A program made the position numbers and the translations under genes. Below the pieces are notes generated by a model that had not been told where the DNA came from, ran no database searches, and was given only the letters and a program-made list of their open reading frames with translations. 64,000 nt of DNA from contig NZ_JAGGOY010000046.1 of NCBI RefSeq assembly GCF_018614095.1, forward strand, positions 30,795 through 94,794, in the 5' to 3' direction. Shown in pieces: positions 50,653 to 59,784 of this stretch (positions within the stretch are counted from its first letter, which is position 1; the number at the start of each line of letters is the position of its first letter). Source of the stretch: Streptomyces sp. ISL-87. Lineage in GTDB: Bacteria > Actinomycetota > Actinomycetes > Streptomycetales > Streptomycetaceae.

Positions 50653-52953
50653 TCATCGGGCGGGCGGGAGCGCGGCCGCGACCCCGGCCGCCAGGGCATG
50701 CGGATCCCCGCTCGGCGCGCCCGGATGCGCGGTGGTCCGCCGCGCCCAGTCCTCCTCGAAGGCGTGCCAGTCGATCGCCCTCGGCGCGGCCCCCTTCACC
50801 AGCGCATCCTCCAGCGACGTGAAGTAGACCTCCCACCGCCGGGCGTACAACTCCGTGATCAGGCCGCCCCATTCGCGGTTCGCGTAATCGTGCAGGAAGC
50901 CGCCCTCGCTGGTGCCGCGCCGGCCCCACACGCTCAGCAGCGAGCGGGCGTCGTACTCGTATCGGTCCTGCTCCGCCTTGTCGGCGCCCCAGGAGCGGGC
51001 CGCGCCGAGCCACCGGCCCAGCAGGAAGTTCGGGTCGGAGCTGACGACGGCGTTCAACTGCCGCTCTCCGTCGCGCCATTGGGCCGTCAGCTCGCGGAAC
51101 CGGGCAAGGTCCTTGCCTTCGTAGGCTGCCTTGATCTTCGGCAGCAGCACCCGGGAGTGGTTCGCGAGGGCCTGTCGCGCCGTGTCCACCAGGTCGAAGC
51201 GGTACGCGCTGGAGGTGCGCAGCCTCCGGTCCACTTTGAGCAGGTGGTCCAGGGCTTTGCGGACCCCGCCGGCCGGGTAGCGCATGGACTTGGGGCTCCA
51301 GTACGCCGTCCCGGCCGCGGTCAGGCTCGGCCGGGCGGTGAACAGGCTGTCCTGGGACTCCGACCACAGGCCCGAGGAAGTGCTGTACGGCCCCTTGCGC
51401 AGCTCCTCCCAGGCGGCTGCGGCCTCGGCGTCGGGGCGCCCGTACCGGCGGGCGGCGAACTCGGCGAACCACTTCTTCTGGTCGATCGGCCCGGGCTCCC
51501 AGGCCAGGTCGGTGTACAGGTCGAAGGCGGCCGGGTTGGTCCCGGTGGCCTCCGGCAGGTAGGCGATACCGCGCAGCGCGCTGTTCGGCTTGGCGCGCCA
51601 GGTGCCGAACCGGTCGATCCACACGGAGGTGTTCGCGCCGATCGTGGTGTGCCCGCCGAAGTTGTAGATCGTGCCCAAGGCGTACGGGGCGCCACCCCAA
51701 CTGGTCTCCCGGTCAAGGCGGTTGTAGCGGTCGGACAGTCCGTCCAGGATCAGCAGCTTCGAGGTGTCGACCCCGGAGAGCAGCTCCTTCGTCGGGTCGT
51801 CCTGCCAGCCCAGCACCGCCCACAGCGCGCCCGGATGCGCGGTGTGGAGCGCCTTCTGGATGGACCCGGCGGCGGATTTGACGTCCACAGAGCCCGTCTG
51901 GCCGCCCTCGTGCAGCGGGCTCATCCGGTACATCGCGCTGTCCCCGAACACCGCCCGCTGCTCGGCGTAGTAGGAGGCGGCGAGCCGCTCGAAGACCGGC
52001 GAGCCCGGGTCCAGCCAGTCGGGCCGGTCGAAGCCCGCCCAGTCGCCCTGCGCCATCGTGGTCGCACCGGCGTTGCGGGCCGCGAACTCCGGCGGCACGG
52101 TGCCGAAGTAGCCGGGCAGCACCGGGGTCATGCCGAGCCCGCGCAGCTGCTCGGCGATCCGCCCGCCCAGCTCCGCGCGCTCCCGCATCAGCCGCTCGGT
52201 GACCGGGCCGCCGAAGCCGCTCAGGTTCTGCAGCAGCCACCAGCTCTGGTGCCCGGGGCCCGGGATCCACTCCCGGAGCTCCTCGGGGGAGTAGCCGAAG
52301 CCCTGGAGCGCCCGGTAGTACGGGTACTCGGCGCCGACCTGCACGAACACCTCGTTGATGCCGTGCAGGGCGAGCAGGTCGATCTGCCGCTGGTGTTCCT
52401 CGAAGGAGCGGTACGGGCCGGAGTAGCCGTCGTCGGTGTCGTTGAGCGCGTACCGGTGGGGGACCAGCGCGCTGCGGGTGACCGGCGCGGGCACCGGCGG
52501 CAGTACCTCGGGCAGCATCCCGAGGCTGTCGCCGGGCCAGCCGATGTCGGCCCCGGCGATGTGCTGGAGGTACCAGCCGACACCGGTCAGCAGGGTGCCT
52601 CCGGTGGAGCCGCGCACGGTGATGGCGCCCGCCTTCCCCGACACGGTGAAGGTGTCGGCGCCGGCGGCCGCATCGGGGACGAGGGTGAACTGCCCGGAGT
52701 GCCTGGGCAGCAGCCGCTTGAGGGCGGCCTGCGCGGGCCCCGCGTCGAAGGCCCGGGGCTTCGAGGCGGGGCCCGCGTCCAGGCGCAGGGCGACAGGCCG
52801 CGCGTCCTGCCTTACGTCGGCCCGCGCGGGCGATCCCGCGCCGGGGGCGGTGGCTCCGGGGGCGGCCCCCGCGCAGACCAGCGTCAGCAGGGCGGCGGGC
52901 AGCACGGCGAGGGCGACGGGCCGGCGCCCGCGCGGTGTCCTTGAGTGCGTCAT
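50653..52953 (-). CDS. Secreted alpha-N-acetylglucosaminidase (GH89)
   Basis: A signal peptide (RRPVALAVLPAALLTLVCAGAAPG) is followed by the three GH89 parts: an alpha/beta cap (DTFTVSGKAGAITVRGSTGGTLLTGVGWYL), the catalytic barrel with RYALNDTDDGYSGPY, HGINEVFVQVGAEYPYYRALQGFGYS, SPLHEGGQTG, and WAVLGWQDDP, then a helical C-terminal domain. It removes terminal alpha-GlcNAc from glycans. I choose ATG 52953 because it places the signal peptide at the N-terminus. A start at 53097, just after the alpha-galactosidase stop, would add 48 Asn/Pro/Thr-rich residues. Neither start has a good ribosome site. Confidence 0.9.
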   Translation of the reverse strand: MTHSRTPRGRRPVALAVLPAALLTLVCAGAAPGATAPGAGSPARADVRQDARPVALRLDAGPASKPRAFDAGPAQAALKRLLPRHSGQFTLVPDAAAGADTFTVSGKAGAITVRGSTGGTLLTGVGWYLQHIAGADIGWPGDSLGMLPEVLPPVPAPVTRSALVPHRYALNDTDDGYSGPYRSFEEHQRQIDLLALHGINEVFVQVGAEYPYYRALQGFGYSPEELREWIPGPGHQSWWLLQNLSGFGGPVTERLMRERAELGGRIAEQLRGLGMTPVLPGYFGTVPPEFAARNAGATTMAQGDWAGFDRPDWLDPGSPVFERLAASYYAEQRAVFGDSAMYRMSPLHEGGQTGSVDVKSAAGSIQKALHTAHPGALWAVLGWQDDPTKELLSGVDTSKLLILDGLSDRYNRLDRETSWGGAPYALGTIYNFGGHTTIGANTSVWIDRFGTWRAKPNSALRGIAYLPEATGTNPAAFDLYTDLAWEPGPIDQKKWFAEFAARRYGRPDAEAAAAWEELRKGPYSTSSGLWSESQDSLFTARPSLTAAGTAYWSPKSMRYPAGGVRKALDHLLKVDRRLRTSSAYRFDLVDTARQALANHSRVLLPKIKAAYEGKDLARFRELTAQWRDGERQLNAVVSSDPNFLLGRWLGAARSWGADKAEQDRYEYDARSLLSVWGRRGTSEGGFLHDYANREWGGLITELYARRWEVYFTSLEDALVKGAAPRAIDWHAFEEDWARRTTAHPGAPSGDPHALAAGVAAALPPAR

Positions 52954-52957
52954 CGTC

Positions 52958-53095
52958 TCCGTCGTCGGGTTCGTCGGGTTCGAGTTCGTCGGTGGGGTCG
53001 TCTTCGAGTTCGCCGGCGGGTTCGTCGAGTTCGTCGGTGGGTTCGCCTTCGAGTTCGCGGGCGGTTTCGCAGACGCGTCCGTGGGCGAGTTCGTC
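52958..53095. repeat. Degenerate 12-30-bp repeats between GH27 and GH89 genes
   Basis: Units such as GAGTTCGTCGGTGGGTTCG recur through this stretch, built from TTCG and GTCGG blocks. In the frame of the GH89 gene on the minus strand they code for KPPANSK/NPPTNS-like repeats without a stop, so the stretch could be an N-terminal extension or simply a repeat spacer. Confidence 0.7.
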
Positions 53096-53107
53096 ATCGA
53101 GGCCCCG

Positions 53108-54793
53108 TCAGACCGGCAGGGCCCAGGCCTGGTCGACCCGGTGGTCGCCGCAGGCGGTGAGCCGCAGCCGCGCGGCCGGTGCGTCGGGGGTCGCGGCCGC
53201 GGCCGACGCCGTCAGGCACATCTCGCTCACGGCCTCGACCAGGGCCCCGTCCCGGCGGTGCGTCCAGCTCTGCCCCGGCTCGCCCGGCGCGCAGTCCGCC
53301 AGCTCCACCAGGCCGTCCTCGCCCGCCGACAGGCAGTCCCCGGCCAGCCGCAGGCTCGCGTCGCTCCCCAGGGTCCAGCGCTGGTCGGTGCCCGCCGTGC
53401 AGGCCGCCATCACGACCGCGCCGACACCGGCGGTGTTGGCCCCGTCGGCGCATTTGACGCCGTTGCCGGTGATCTGCCCGGTCGGAACGGCCTCGTCGCA
53501 CCCGTGCGGGCTGAGCCGCCAGACGGCCGTGTCGTGCGCGGCCAGCTTTCCGGTGAGGGAGCCGGAGACCCTGGTGCGCCGCCCGCTCCACAGGTCCTTG
53601 GCCTCCACCGTGCAGGAGTACAGCCCGATGTCGGCCAGCGGTACGGAGATGTCCCGGGCGCTGCCGGACCGGTTGAGCACCGCCACGGCGCGGTCGCCGT
53701 TCGCGAGCGGCCGGGCCAGGACCTCGAAGGTGGCGTTGGAGGAGACCACCGCGCCCTGCCGGCCCATCGAGTCCTGGTCCAGGGCGATCAGGTCGGTGTT
53801 GCCGAGGGCGGCGAGCCCCGCCGGGGTGAGGTGGGAGACCTCGGAGGACAGGATGAAGGGGGCGGCCATCATCGCCCACAGGCCGACCTGGCTGCGGCTC
53901 TCCGCCTCGGTGAGGCCGGGGGCGCCCGCGATCAGGAAGTCGGGGTCGTTCCAGTTGCCGGGGCCCGCGTACCGGCCGAGCCAGCGGTTGTAGCCGTAGT
54001 TGCCCATCACCGAACTCCAGCGGGAGGCCGTGGGCGTGGCCGGCTTGTACACCTGGATGTCCCGGCCCTCACGCCACAGCTGGCCGGTCTCGCCGACCCA
54101 GCCGAGCACCTTGTGCCAGTCGGGACCGCCCCATTCGCCCTGCTGGAAATAGGCCGGCGCGGAGGCGGAGAGCACCATGTCCCGGCCGCTGTCGCGCAGG
54201 GCCCTGGACACGGCGTTGTACGCGTCGCGGTAGGCCTGCTCCTTCGTCTTGCCGGGCGGGACCCACAGATTGCAGCCGTCCATCTTGACGTAGTCCACGT
54301 TCCAGGACGCGAACAGCCGGGCGTCCTGCGCGTAGTGGTCCGCGCCGCCGCCGTTGGGCGCTCCGCTGCCGGGGTAGCGCTCGCAGGTCTCGTAGCCGGC
54401 GTCCTCGTAGATGCCGAACTTCAGCCCCTTCGCGTGCAGATGGTCGCCGAGCCAGGCCATGCCGTGCGGGAATTTGCCGGTGTCGGTGACCAGATCGCCC
54501 TTCGCGTCGCGGCTCTTGAGCATCCAGCAGTCGTCGACGGTCACGGTGTCGTAGCCCTTGGCGGCGAGGCCGGTGGAGACGAGCGCGTCGGCGTTCGCCA
54601 CCACCTTGGCTTCGTCGATGTCGCACATGTAGTGCGCCCAGTTGTTCCAGCCCATGGGCGGGGTGAGCGCGAGCGGGGTGTCCGAGGTCGCGGTGGGCCC
54701 GGCCGCGGCGGGGGCGGGGGCGGGGGCGAGCGCGAGGGTGAGCAGGGCGGCCGCGGTCAGGCAGGGGAGCGACGCACGCAGGCGAGGCGGCAC
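53108..54793 (-). CDS. Secreted alpha-galactosidase (GH27) with ricin-type lectin domain
   Basis: The 561-residue protein has a Sec signal peptide (CLTAAALLTLALAPAPAPAAAG). The GH27 barrel starts LALTPPMGWNNWAHYMCDID and contains VTVDDCW, FGIYEDAGYETC, VDYVKMDGCN (the Asp is the catalytic nucleophile) and NWNDPDFLIAG. A beta-sandwich follows, then a C-terminal beta-trefoil (about residues 425-561) with CADG, DQRWTLGSD, CLSAGEDG and GQSWTHR, the QxW repeats of ricin-like carbohydrate-binding domains. It should release alpha-galactose or a related sugar outside the cell. It lies upstream of GH89 in the same direction. Confidence 0.93.
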   Translation of the reverse strand: MPPRLRASLPCLTAAALLTLALAPAPAPAAAGPTATSDTPLALTPPMGWNNWAHYMCDIDEAKVVANADALVSTGLAAKGYDTVTVDDCWMLKSRDAKGDLVTDTGKFPHGMAWLGDHLHAKGLKFGIYEDAGYETCERYPGSGAPNGGGADHYAQDARLFASWNVDYVKMDGCNLWVPPGKTKEQAYRDAYNAVSRALRDSGRDMVLSASAPAYFQQGEWGGPDWHKVLGWVGETGQLWREGRDIQVYKPATPTASRWSSVMGNYGYNRWLGRYAGPGNWNDPDFLIAGAPGLTEAESRSQVGLWAMMAAPFILSSEVSHLTPAGLAALGNTDLIALDQDSMGRQGAVVSSNATFEVLARPLANGDRAVAVLNRSGSARDISVPLADIGLYSCTVEAKDLWSGRRTRVSGSLTGKLAAHDTAVWRLSPHGCDEAVPTGQITGNGVKCADGANTAGVGAVVMAACTAGTDQRWTLGSDASLRLAGDCLSAGEDGLVELADCAPGEPGQSWTHRRDGALVEAVSEMCLTASAAAATPDAPAARLRLTACGDHRVDQAWALPV

Positions 54794-54995
54794 GGAGACT
54801 CCTTGACGTGGGGGCGGGCGTACCGGGGGCTGGCTGACTCTTGTGCGCCCAGTGCAGCGGTGTGATTACCCTCTGTCAACGAAAGTCGATGCTTATCGGC
54901 CAATGACCAGCAATTTGGCCGTAGTCGACGTCACACGATCGAGGAGGCGCGCTTGTGAGGCGCTGTATGTGACGTCGTCTGTTACGGTGTATCTC

Positions 54996-55637
54996 ATGCC
55001 GAGAAGATCAGCCGCCCTGGACCGCGCGACGCCCGAGGCGATCGCCGTCGCCGCCCTGCGGATCCTCGACGAGCAGGGGCCCAACGCGCTGAGCTTCCGC
55101 TCCCTCGCCGACCGGCTCGACGTCTCCCATGCCACCGTCCAGCGCCGCTGCACTGATCTCGCCGGCCTGCTGGACCTGTGCACCGAACACCTCGCCGCCC
55201 AACTGCCCGAGGTCCCCGCCGGCACCGACTGGGCCGAGGCCGCCGAGCTGCGCTTCGGTGCCCTGTACCGGCTGCTCACCGCCCACCCCGGGCTGCTGGT
55301 GCTGCGCGGCGGCCGGCCCTGGCTGGGGCGGCAGCTGCTGGCCCGGCTGGTGGAGCCGGCGCTCGCCGACAGCGTGGCGGCCGGTATGACCGCCGCCGAG
55401 GCGATGATCACGTACCGCCGGATGTACCTGCTCACCCTCGGCAGCGCCGCCTTCGTCGACCACCGTGATCCGGCCGGGGCCACGGCCGCCTCGCGGGCCG
55501 CGCTGGCCGCCCTGGATCCCGAGGAGTTCCCCGTGCTGTCGGGCGGGCTGGCCGACGTACTGCCCGCCCTGACCGACCGCGAGGTGTACTACGGCGCCCT
55601 GCGCCAGCTGATCGAGGCCGCCCGGCCCACTGCCTGA
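54996..55637 (+). CDS. TetR-family transcriptional regulator
   Basis: The 213-residue protein has an N-terminal TetR helix-turn-helix (ATPEAIAVAALRILDEQGPNALSFRSLADRLDVSHATVQRRC) and a helical C-terminal ligand domain related to TetR_C (GTDWAEAAELRFGALYRLLTAHPGLL). The start at ATG 54996 excludes a 51-residue extension that would run through the divergent promoter region with the alpha-galactosidase gene. The next gene begins 14 bases after its stop, so it may regulate the PLP enzyme and possibly the GH genes opposite. Confidence 0.9.
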   Translation: MPRRSAALDRATPEAIAVAALRILDEQGPNALSFRSLADRLDVSHATVQRRCTDLAGLLDLCTEHLAAQLPEVPAGTDWAEAAELRFGALYRLLTAHPGLLVLRGGRPWLGRQLLARLVEPALADSVAAGMTAAEAMITYRRMYLLTLGSAAFVDHRDPAGATAASRAALAALDPEEFPVLSGGLADVLPALTDREVYYGALRQLIEAARPTA

Positions 55638-55651
55638 AGGGGAGCGCGTTC

Positions 55652-56632
55652 ATGGAACAGCAGTTCACGGAGCAGCAGTTCACGGAGGAGCAGTTCACGG
55701 AGGAGCGGCTCGACTACGCCGCCGTACGCGCCGCCGCCGAGCGGATCGCCGGGACGATACGGCCGGCGGCCGTGGTGCCCGCGGCCGAGGGGGTCTGGTA
55801 CGCGCTGGAATACCTCCAGCACACCGGTTCCTTCAAGGCCCGCGGCGCCCGCAACTTCCTCGCCGCCCACCACCGGGCCGGCACCCTCCCGGGCGCCGGG
55901 GTGACCATCGCCTCCGGCGGCAACGCGGGCCTCGCCTGTGCCTGGGCGGCCCGCGCGCAGTCCGTACCCGCCACGGTGTTCCTGCCCGCGAACGCACCGC
56001 GCGTGAAGGTGGAGCGGCTGCGGGGCTACGGAGCCGACGTACGGCTCGTCGGCGACCGGTACTCCGAGGCGCTCGCCGCATGCGAGGAGTTCGCGGCCGC
56101 GAGCGGGGCGCTGAGCAGCCACGCGTACGACCATCCGCTGATCGCCGCCGGCGCGGGGACCCTGCTCGACGAGATCCGGGCCGGGCTGCCCGGCCTGGAC
56201 ACCGTGGTCGTGGCAGTGGGCGGTGGCGGGCTGTTCGCCGGTATCGCCGCCGCCGCGCGCGAACACGGCGTACGGGTGGTCGCCGCCGAGCCGGAGAACT
56301 GCCGGGCCCTGAACGCTGCCCTGGAGGCGGGCCGGCCCGTCGACGTAGCCGTGGACTCGGTGGCCGCCGACTCGCTGGGCGCCACCCGGGTCTCGGCGGA
56401 CGCGCTGGCCGCCGCGCAGCAGAAGAACGTGCGGTCGGTGCTGGTCCCGGACACGGAGATCACGGCCGCCCGGCGCGCCCTGTGGGAGGAGCACCGGATC
56501 GCTGTCGAGGCGGGCGCGGCCACGGCCCTGGCGGCCCTGCGGACGGCCCCCGAACCGCTGGGGGAGCGGGTGGCCGTCGTCCTGTGCGGGGCGAACACCG
56601 ACCCCGGGGACCTGTCGGCCGCCGAGGTCTGA
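55652..56632 (+). CDS. PLP-dependent threonine/serine dehydratase-like enzyme
   Basis: The 326-residue fold type II PLP enzyme has GSFKARGARN with the Schiff-base Lys, the phosphate-binding SGGNAGLAC and VVVAVGGGGLFAG, as in serine/threonine dehydratases. The last 20 residues (ERVAVVLCGANTDPGDL) close the fold, and no ACT domain is present, so it resembles the catabolic, single-domain form. The N-terminus carries three 5-residue repeats (QQFTE/EQFTE) coded by a 15-bp tandem repeat directly after the start codon. The ribosome site AAGGGGAG lies upstream of ATG 55652. Confidence 0.92.
   Translation: MEQQFTEQQFTEEQFTEERLDYAAVRAAAERIAGTIRPAAVVPAAEGVWYALEYLQHTGSFKARGARNFLAAHHRAGTLPGAGVTIASGGNAGLACAWAARAQSVPATVFLPANAPRVKVERLRGYGADVRLVGDRYSEALAACEEFAAASGALSSHAYDHPLIAAGAGTLLDEIRAGLPGLDTVVVAVGGGGLFAGIAAAAREHGVRVVAAEPENCRALNAALEAGRPVDVAVDSVAADSLGATRVSADALAAAQQKNVRSVLVPDTEITAARRALWEEHRIAVEAGAATALAALRTAPEPLGERVAVVLCGANTDPGDLSAAEV
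55658..55702 (+). repeat. 15-bp tandem repeat at the 5' end of the dehydratase gene
   Basis: CAGCAGTTCACGGAG occurs at 55658 and 55673 and as GAGCAGTTCACGGAG at 55688, coding for QQFTE, QQFTE and EQFTE from the third codon on. Confidence 0.9.
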
Positions 56633-56710
56633 CGGGCTGCCCGGCCTTCCGTCCGACCGCCAGCCCGACTGCCCGTCCGCCCGACCGAGAGACCGCCCGC
56701 CCGACCGCCG

Positions 56711-57172
56711 TCAGTCCGCGTAGTCGTTGTAGTCGTTCTCGCGCACGACGACCACCGTACTGGCGGCGTACTGGACCACCTGCTGGCTCACCGAGCCCAG
56801 CAGCGCGCCCTTGAACCCGCCGTGGCCGCGGGTGCCGACCACCATCAGATCCGCCTCCGCGGAGGCGTCCACCAGTACCTGGGCCGGTGTGCCCTGTTCG
56901 ACCCGGCGGAACACCGGCACGCCGGGCGAGGTGCCGACCGACTCCGCGACGGTGTCGGCCAGCTTCCGCCGAGCCGCCTCCTCGGCGGTGGCCAGGTCCT
57001 CCTGGGCGCCCGCGCCCACCGCGAACGGGTTGGTGTTCCACTCCCAGCTCATGACGGCGTGCACGCGGCCGCCGATCGCCTTGGCCTGGGCGACCCCCCA
57101 GCGCAGGGCCTCCTTGGAATGGTCCGACCCGTCCACGCCCACGACGATCAGAGGCTCGATGGACTCACTCAC
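56711..57172 (-). CDS. Universal stress protein (UspA family)
   Basis: The 153-residue single Usp domain starts IVVGVDGSDHSKEALRWGV and has the ATP-binding GTRGHGGFKGALLGSVSQQV block of nucleotide-binding members, followed by the C-terminal strand STVVVVREN. GTG 57172 is chosen because GAGGAAACCACT precedes it; ATG 57199 would add residues from the untranslated leader. It is monocistronic and convergent with the dehydratase gene. Confidence 0.92.
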   Translation of the reverse strand: MSESIEPLIVVGVDGSDHSKEALRWGVAQAKAIGGRVHAVMSWEWNTNPFAVGAGAQEDLATAEEAARRKLADTVAESVGTSPGVPVFRRVEQGTPAQVLVDASAEADLMVVGTRGHGGFKGALLGSVSQQVVQYAASTVVVVRENDYNDYAD

Positions 57173-57219
57173 AGTGGTTTCCTCTCGGTTCGTCCTCATG
57201 GCCGTTCTCCATTGGATGG

Positions 57220-57338
57220 TAAAGCGCATTAGTACGCGCCTCCTCGAACCGCCGATAAAAAGTCAACCTCTGACGGCTAAGCAGGTTTGTTATCGAATCG
57301 ATATCGCCGTTGAGAGGTTAATAACTAAAGCGCATTAG
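57220..57338. repeat. Direct repeat TAAAGCGCATTAG, two copies 106 bp apart
   Basis: The 13-mer lies at 57220-57232 and 57326-57338 and brackets the most AT-rich segment of the 348-base gap between the stress protein and the sugar ABC operon. The gap holds the divergent promoters; the repeated element is a candidate operator for one or both. No other gene is seen in 57173-57520. Confidence 0.6.
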
Positions 57339-57520
57339 GCCAGGTCAATGCCTTGTTGACGAAGGGACTTTCATCTGCCTCTCCCTCCGCCGTCTCGATT
57401 CGGAAGGTAGGGGTACCCGCCCATCGGGACTTCGGCCGCATTGACGGAAGGCCGATTTCGGGCCAGCGTGGGCACCGCGCTCCGGCAGTGAGGCCGGAAC
57501 TCCCCCTGAAGGCGGCGACG

Positions 57521-58855
57521 ATGACCCGTTTGAACGGCACCCGTATTGCCATCGCCACGCTCGTGGCCGGCACGCTCCTTTCGGCCTCCGCGTGCGGCAT
57601 GAGCGGTGGCGCCGCGGACGCGAAGGAGGCGGAGAAGACCGGCAAAGTGGCCGGCGAGATCACCTTCCGCACCCTCCAGCTGAAGCCGGTGTTCACGGCG
57701 TACGTGCAGGCAGTGATCGACGCCTTCGAGGCGAAGTATCCGGATGTGAAGGTGAAGTGGGAGGACGTTCCGGGGGACGGCTACAACGAGAAGCTCGTCG
57801 CCGACGCGCAGGCCGGCGCCCTGCCGGACGTCGTCAATCTCTCCACCGACTCCTTCCAGCTCCTCGCCGACCGCGGCATGCTCGCCGACGTGGCCAAGCT
57901 CGACGGTGAGGTCGCCAAGGACTATGTCCCGGGCGCCTGGGAGCAGTTCAAGCTGCCGGGCAAGGGCGACGGCGTGTACGCCTACCCGTGGTACGTGACC
58001 CCCGAGATCCTCACGTACAACAAGGTCCTCTTCGAGAAGGCCGGCCTGGATCCGGCCAAGCCGCCGGCCAGCGTGGAGCAGTTCTTCGACTACGCCGAGC
58101 AGATAGCGGCCAAGTCCGGTGGCCAGTACGCCGCCTTCATGGCCGACCCCAAGAGCCGGCTGCCCGGAGACTGGCAGAAGATGGGCGTACCGATCCTGAA
58201 CGAGCGGCAGGACCGGTTCGTCTTCGACACCGACAAGGCCGTCGAATGGGTCGGGAGAATGAAGGACCTGTACGCCAAGGGCGCCATGCCCAAGGAGTCC
58301 CTCCTCAAGGCCGACGACATCAACCAGCTCTACGGCGCGGGCAAGCTCGTCTTCGGCCCCGGCTCCCCGGGCTTCGTCAAGGACATCAAGCAGAACGCCC
58401 CGGCCATCTACGCCAACACCCAGGTCGCGGGCGCCGTCACCGGCAAGCTCGGCCACATCGGCATCTACGCCCAGTCGCTCGGCATCAAGAAGGACACCAA
58501 GCACGTGGACGCGGCGGCCGAGTTCGCCAAGTGGGTCACCAACGGCCCCAATCAGGTGGAGTTCTCCAGAAAGGCCACCATCTACCCCTCCAACGCCAAG
58601 GGCCTCGCCGACCCGTACTTCGCCGACCGGGGCGACGGCACGGACGCCGAGACCGTGGCCCGCGCGGTCGGCGCCGAGCAGCTGAAGACCGCCGCGCTCG
58701 ACGCCAACACCCCCGTCCAGTGGACCAGTCAGGTCGGCGACGCGGTCGTACGCGAGATGCAGAAGGCCATCAAGGGCGAGCAGGACGCGAAGACGGCCGT
58801 GCGGAAGGCGCAGGAGGAAGCGAACGAGCTGCTCGCCAACGCGGCGAAGAAGTGA
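57521..58855 (+). CDS. ABC transporter sugar-binding lipoprotein
   Basis: The 444-residue protein has a lipoprotein signal with Cys in LLSASACGMSGG. Its family 1 solute-binding fold is recognisable in FRTLQLKPVFTAYVQAVIDAFEAKYPDVKVKWEDVPGDGY, LPDVVNLSTDSFQLLADRG and YPWYVTPEILTYNKVLFEKAGLDP. It should bind an oligosaccharide outside the membrane for the two permeases coded next. GAAGG 8 nt upstream supports ATG 57521. The alpha-mannosidase at the end of the operon suggests a mannose-containing ligand. Confidence 0.93.
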   Translation: MTRLNGTRIAIATLVAGTLLSASACGMSGGAADAKEAEKTGKVAGEITFRTLQLKPVFTAYVQAVIDAFEAKYPDVKVKWEDVPGDGYNEKLVADAQAGALPDVVNLSTDSFQLLADRGMLADVAKLDGEVAKDYVPGAWEQFKLPGKGDGVYAYPWYVTPEILTYNKVLFEKAGLDPAKPPASVEQFFDYAEQIAAKSGGQYAAFMADPKSRLPGDWQKMGVPILNERQDRFVFDTDKAVEWVGRMKDLYAKGAMPKESLLKADDINQLYGAGKLVFGPGSPGFVKDIKQNAPAIYANTQVAGAVTGKLGHIGIYAQSLGIKKDTKHVDAAAEFAKWVTNGPNQVEFSRKATIYPSNAKGLADPYFADRGDGTDAETVARAVGAEQLKTAALDANTPVQWTSQVGDAVVREMQKAIKGEQDAKTAVRKAQEEANELLANAAKK

Positions 58856-59784
58856 CGGGCGGACGCACGGCGGCGGCAGCGGCTCGCACCGGGGAAGCCG
58901 GCACGGGACTGCCCCACCGCACCTGGTGGACCCCGTACCTCTTTCTCGCCCCCGGCCTGGTGATGGTGGCACTGTTCAGCCTCTGGCCGTTCGTGAACAC
59001 CGTCATCCTCTCCTTCACCGACGCACAGATCCTGCGAGGTGGCGGTTTCGTCGGCTTCGACAACTACAGCCGGGCGTTCGGCGATCCGGACTTCTGGGTC
59101 GCCACCGGAAACAGCGTGCTGTACCTGCTGGTCGTCGTACCCTGCCTGGTCTTCCTGCCGCTGGCCCTCGCGGTGCTCGTCCGGACGAAGATCCCCGGCA
59201 TCGGGTTCTTCCGCTCCGCCTTCTACACCCCGGTGATCGCCTCCGCCGTCGTCGTCGGCCTGATCTGGCAGTGGGTGCTGCGCAGCGACGGCCTCGTCAA
59301 CACCGTCTTCCAGAAGCTCGGCATCATCTCCGGGCCGATCCCGTTCCTCACCGACAGCACCATGCTGCTGGTCTCCGCGATGATCGTGACCGTGTGGAAG
59401 GGCCTCGGCTACTACATGGTCTTCTACCTGGCCGCCCTCGGGAACGTCTCCTCCTCCCTCTACGAGGCGGCGGCCCTCGACGGCGCCGGGCCGGTCCGTC
59501 GCTTCTTCAGCATCACCGTCCCCCAGGTGAAGCCGATGATGCTGCTCGTCGGCACCCTCTCCGCCATCTCCGCTCTCCGCGTCTTCACCGAGATCTACAT
59601 CCTCGGCGGGGAGAGCGGCGGGCCCGGGGGTGGCGCCCGCACCCTGCCCTTCCTCATTCGGCAGGTCGGCCTCGGCTTCGCCGGCGAGACGGGTTACGCC
59701 TCCGCCATCTCCATCCTGTTGTTCCTCCTGACGCTGGTCTTCAGCCTGCTGGGCCGCCGTCTGTCGAAGGGAGACGAGAGTTGA
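58852..59784 (+). CDS. ABC sugar transporter permease 1 (MalF-like)
   Basis: The 310-residue protein has six membrane helices and the EAA loop EAAALDGAGPVRRFFSITVP that docks the ATPase. It follows the pattern of CUT1 carbohydrate permeases (WTPYLFLAPGLVMVALFSLWPFVNTVILSFTD near the start). GTG start inside the binding-protein stop (GTGA). The operon codes for no ATP-binding subunit, as usual for Streptomyces CUT1 systems that share the ATPase MsiK. Confidence 0.93.
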   Translation: MTGGRTAAAAARTGEAGTGLPHRTWWTPYLFLAPGLVMVALFSLWPFVNTVILSFTDAQILRGGGFVGFDNYSRAFGDPDFWVATGNSVLYLLVVVPCLVFLPLALAVLVRTKIPGIGFFRSAFYTPVIASAVVVGLIWQWVLRSDGLVNTVFQKLGIISGPIPFLTDSTMLLVSAMIVTVWKGLGYYMVFYLAALGNVSSSLYEAAALDGAGPVRRFFSITVPQVKPMMLLVGTLSAISALRVFTEIYILGGESGGPGGGARTLPFLIRQVGLGFAGETGYASAISILLFLLTLVFSLLGRRLSKGDES

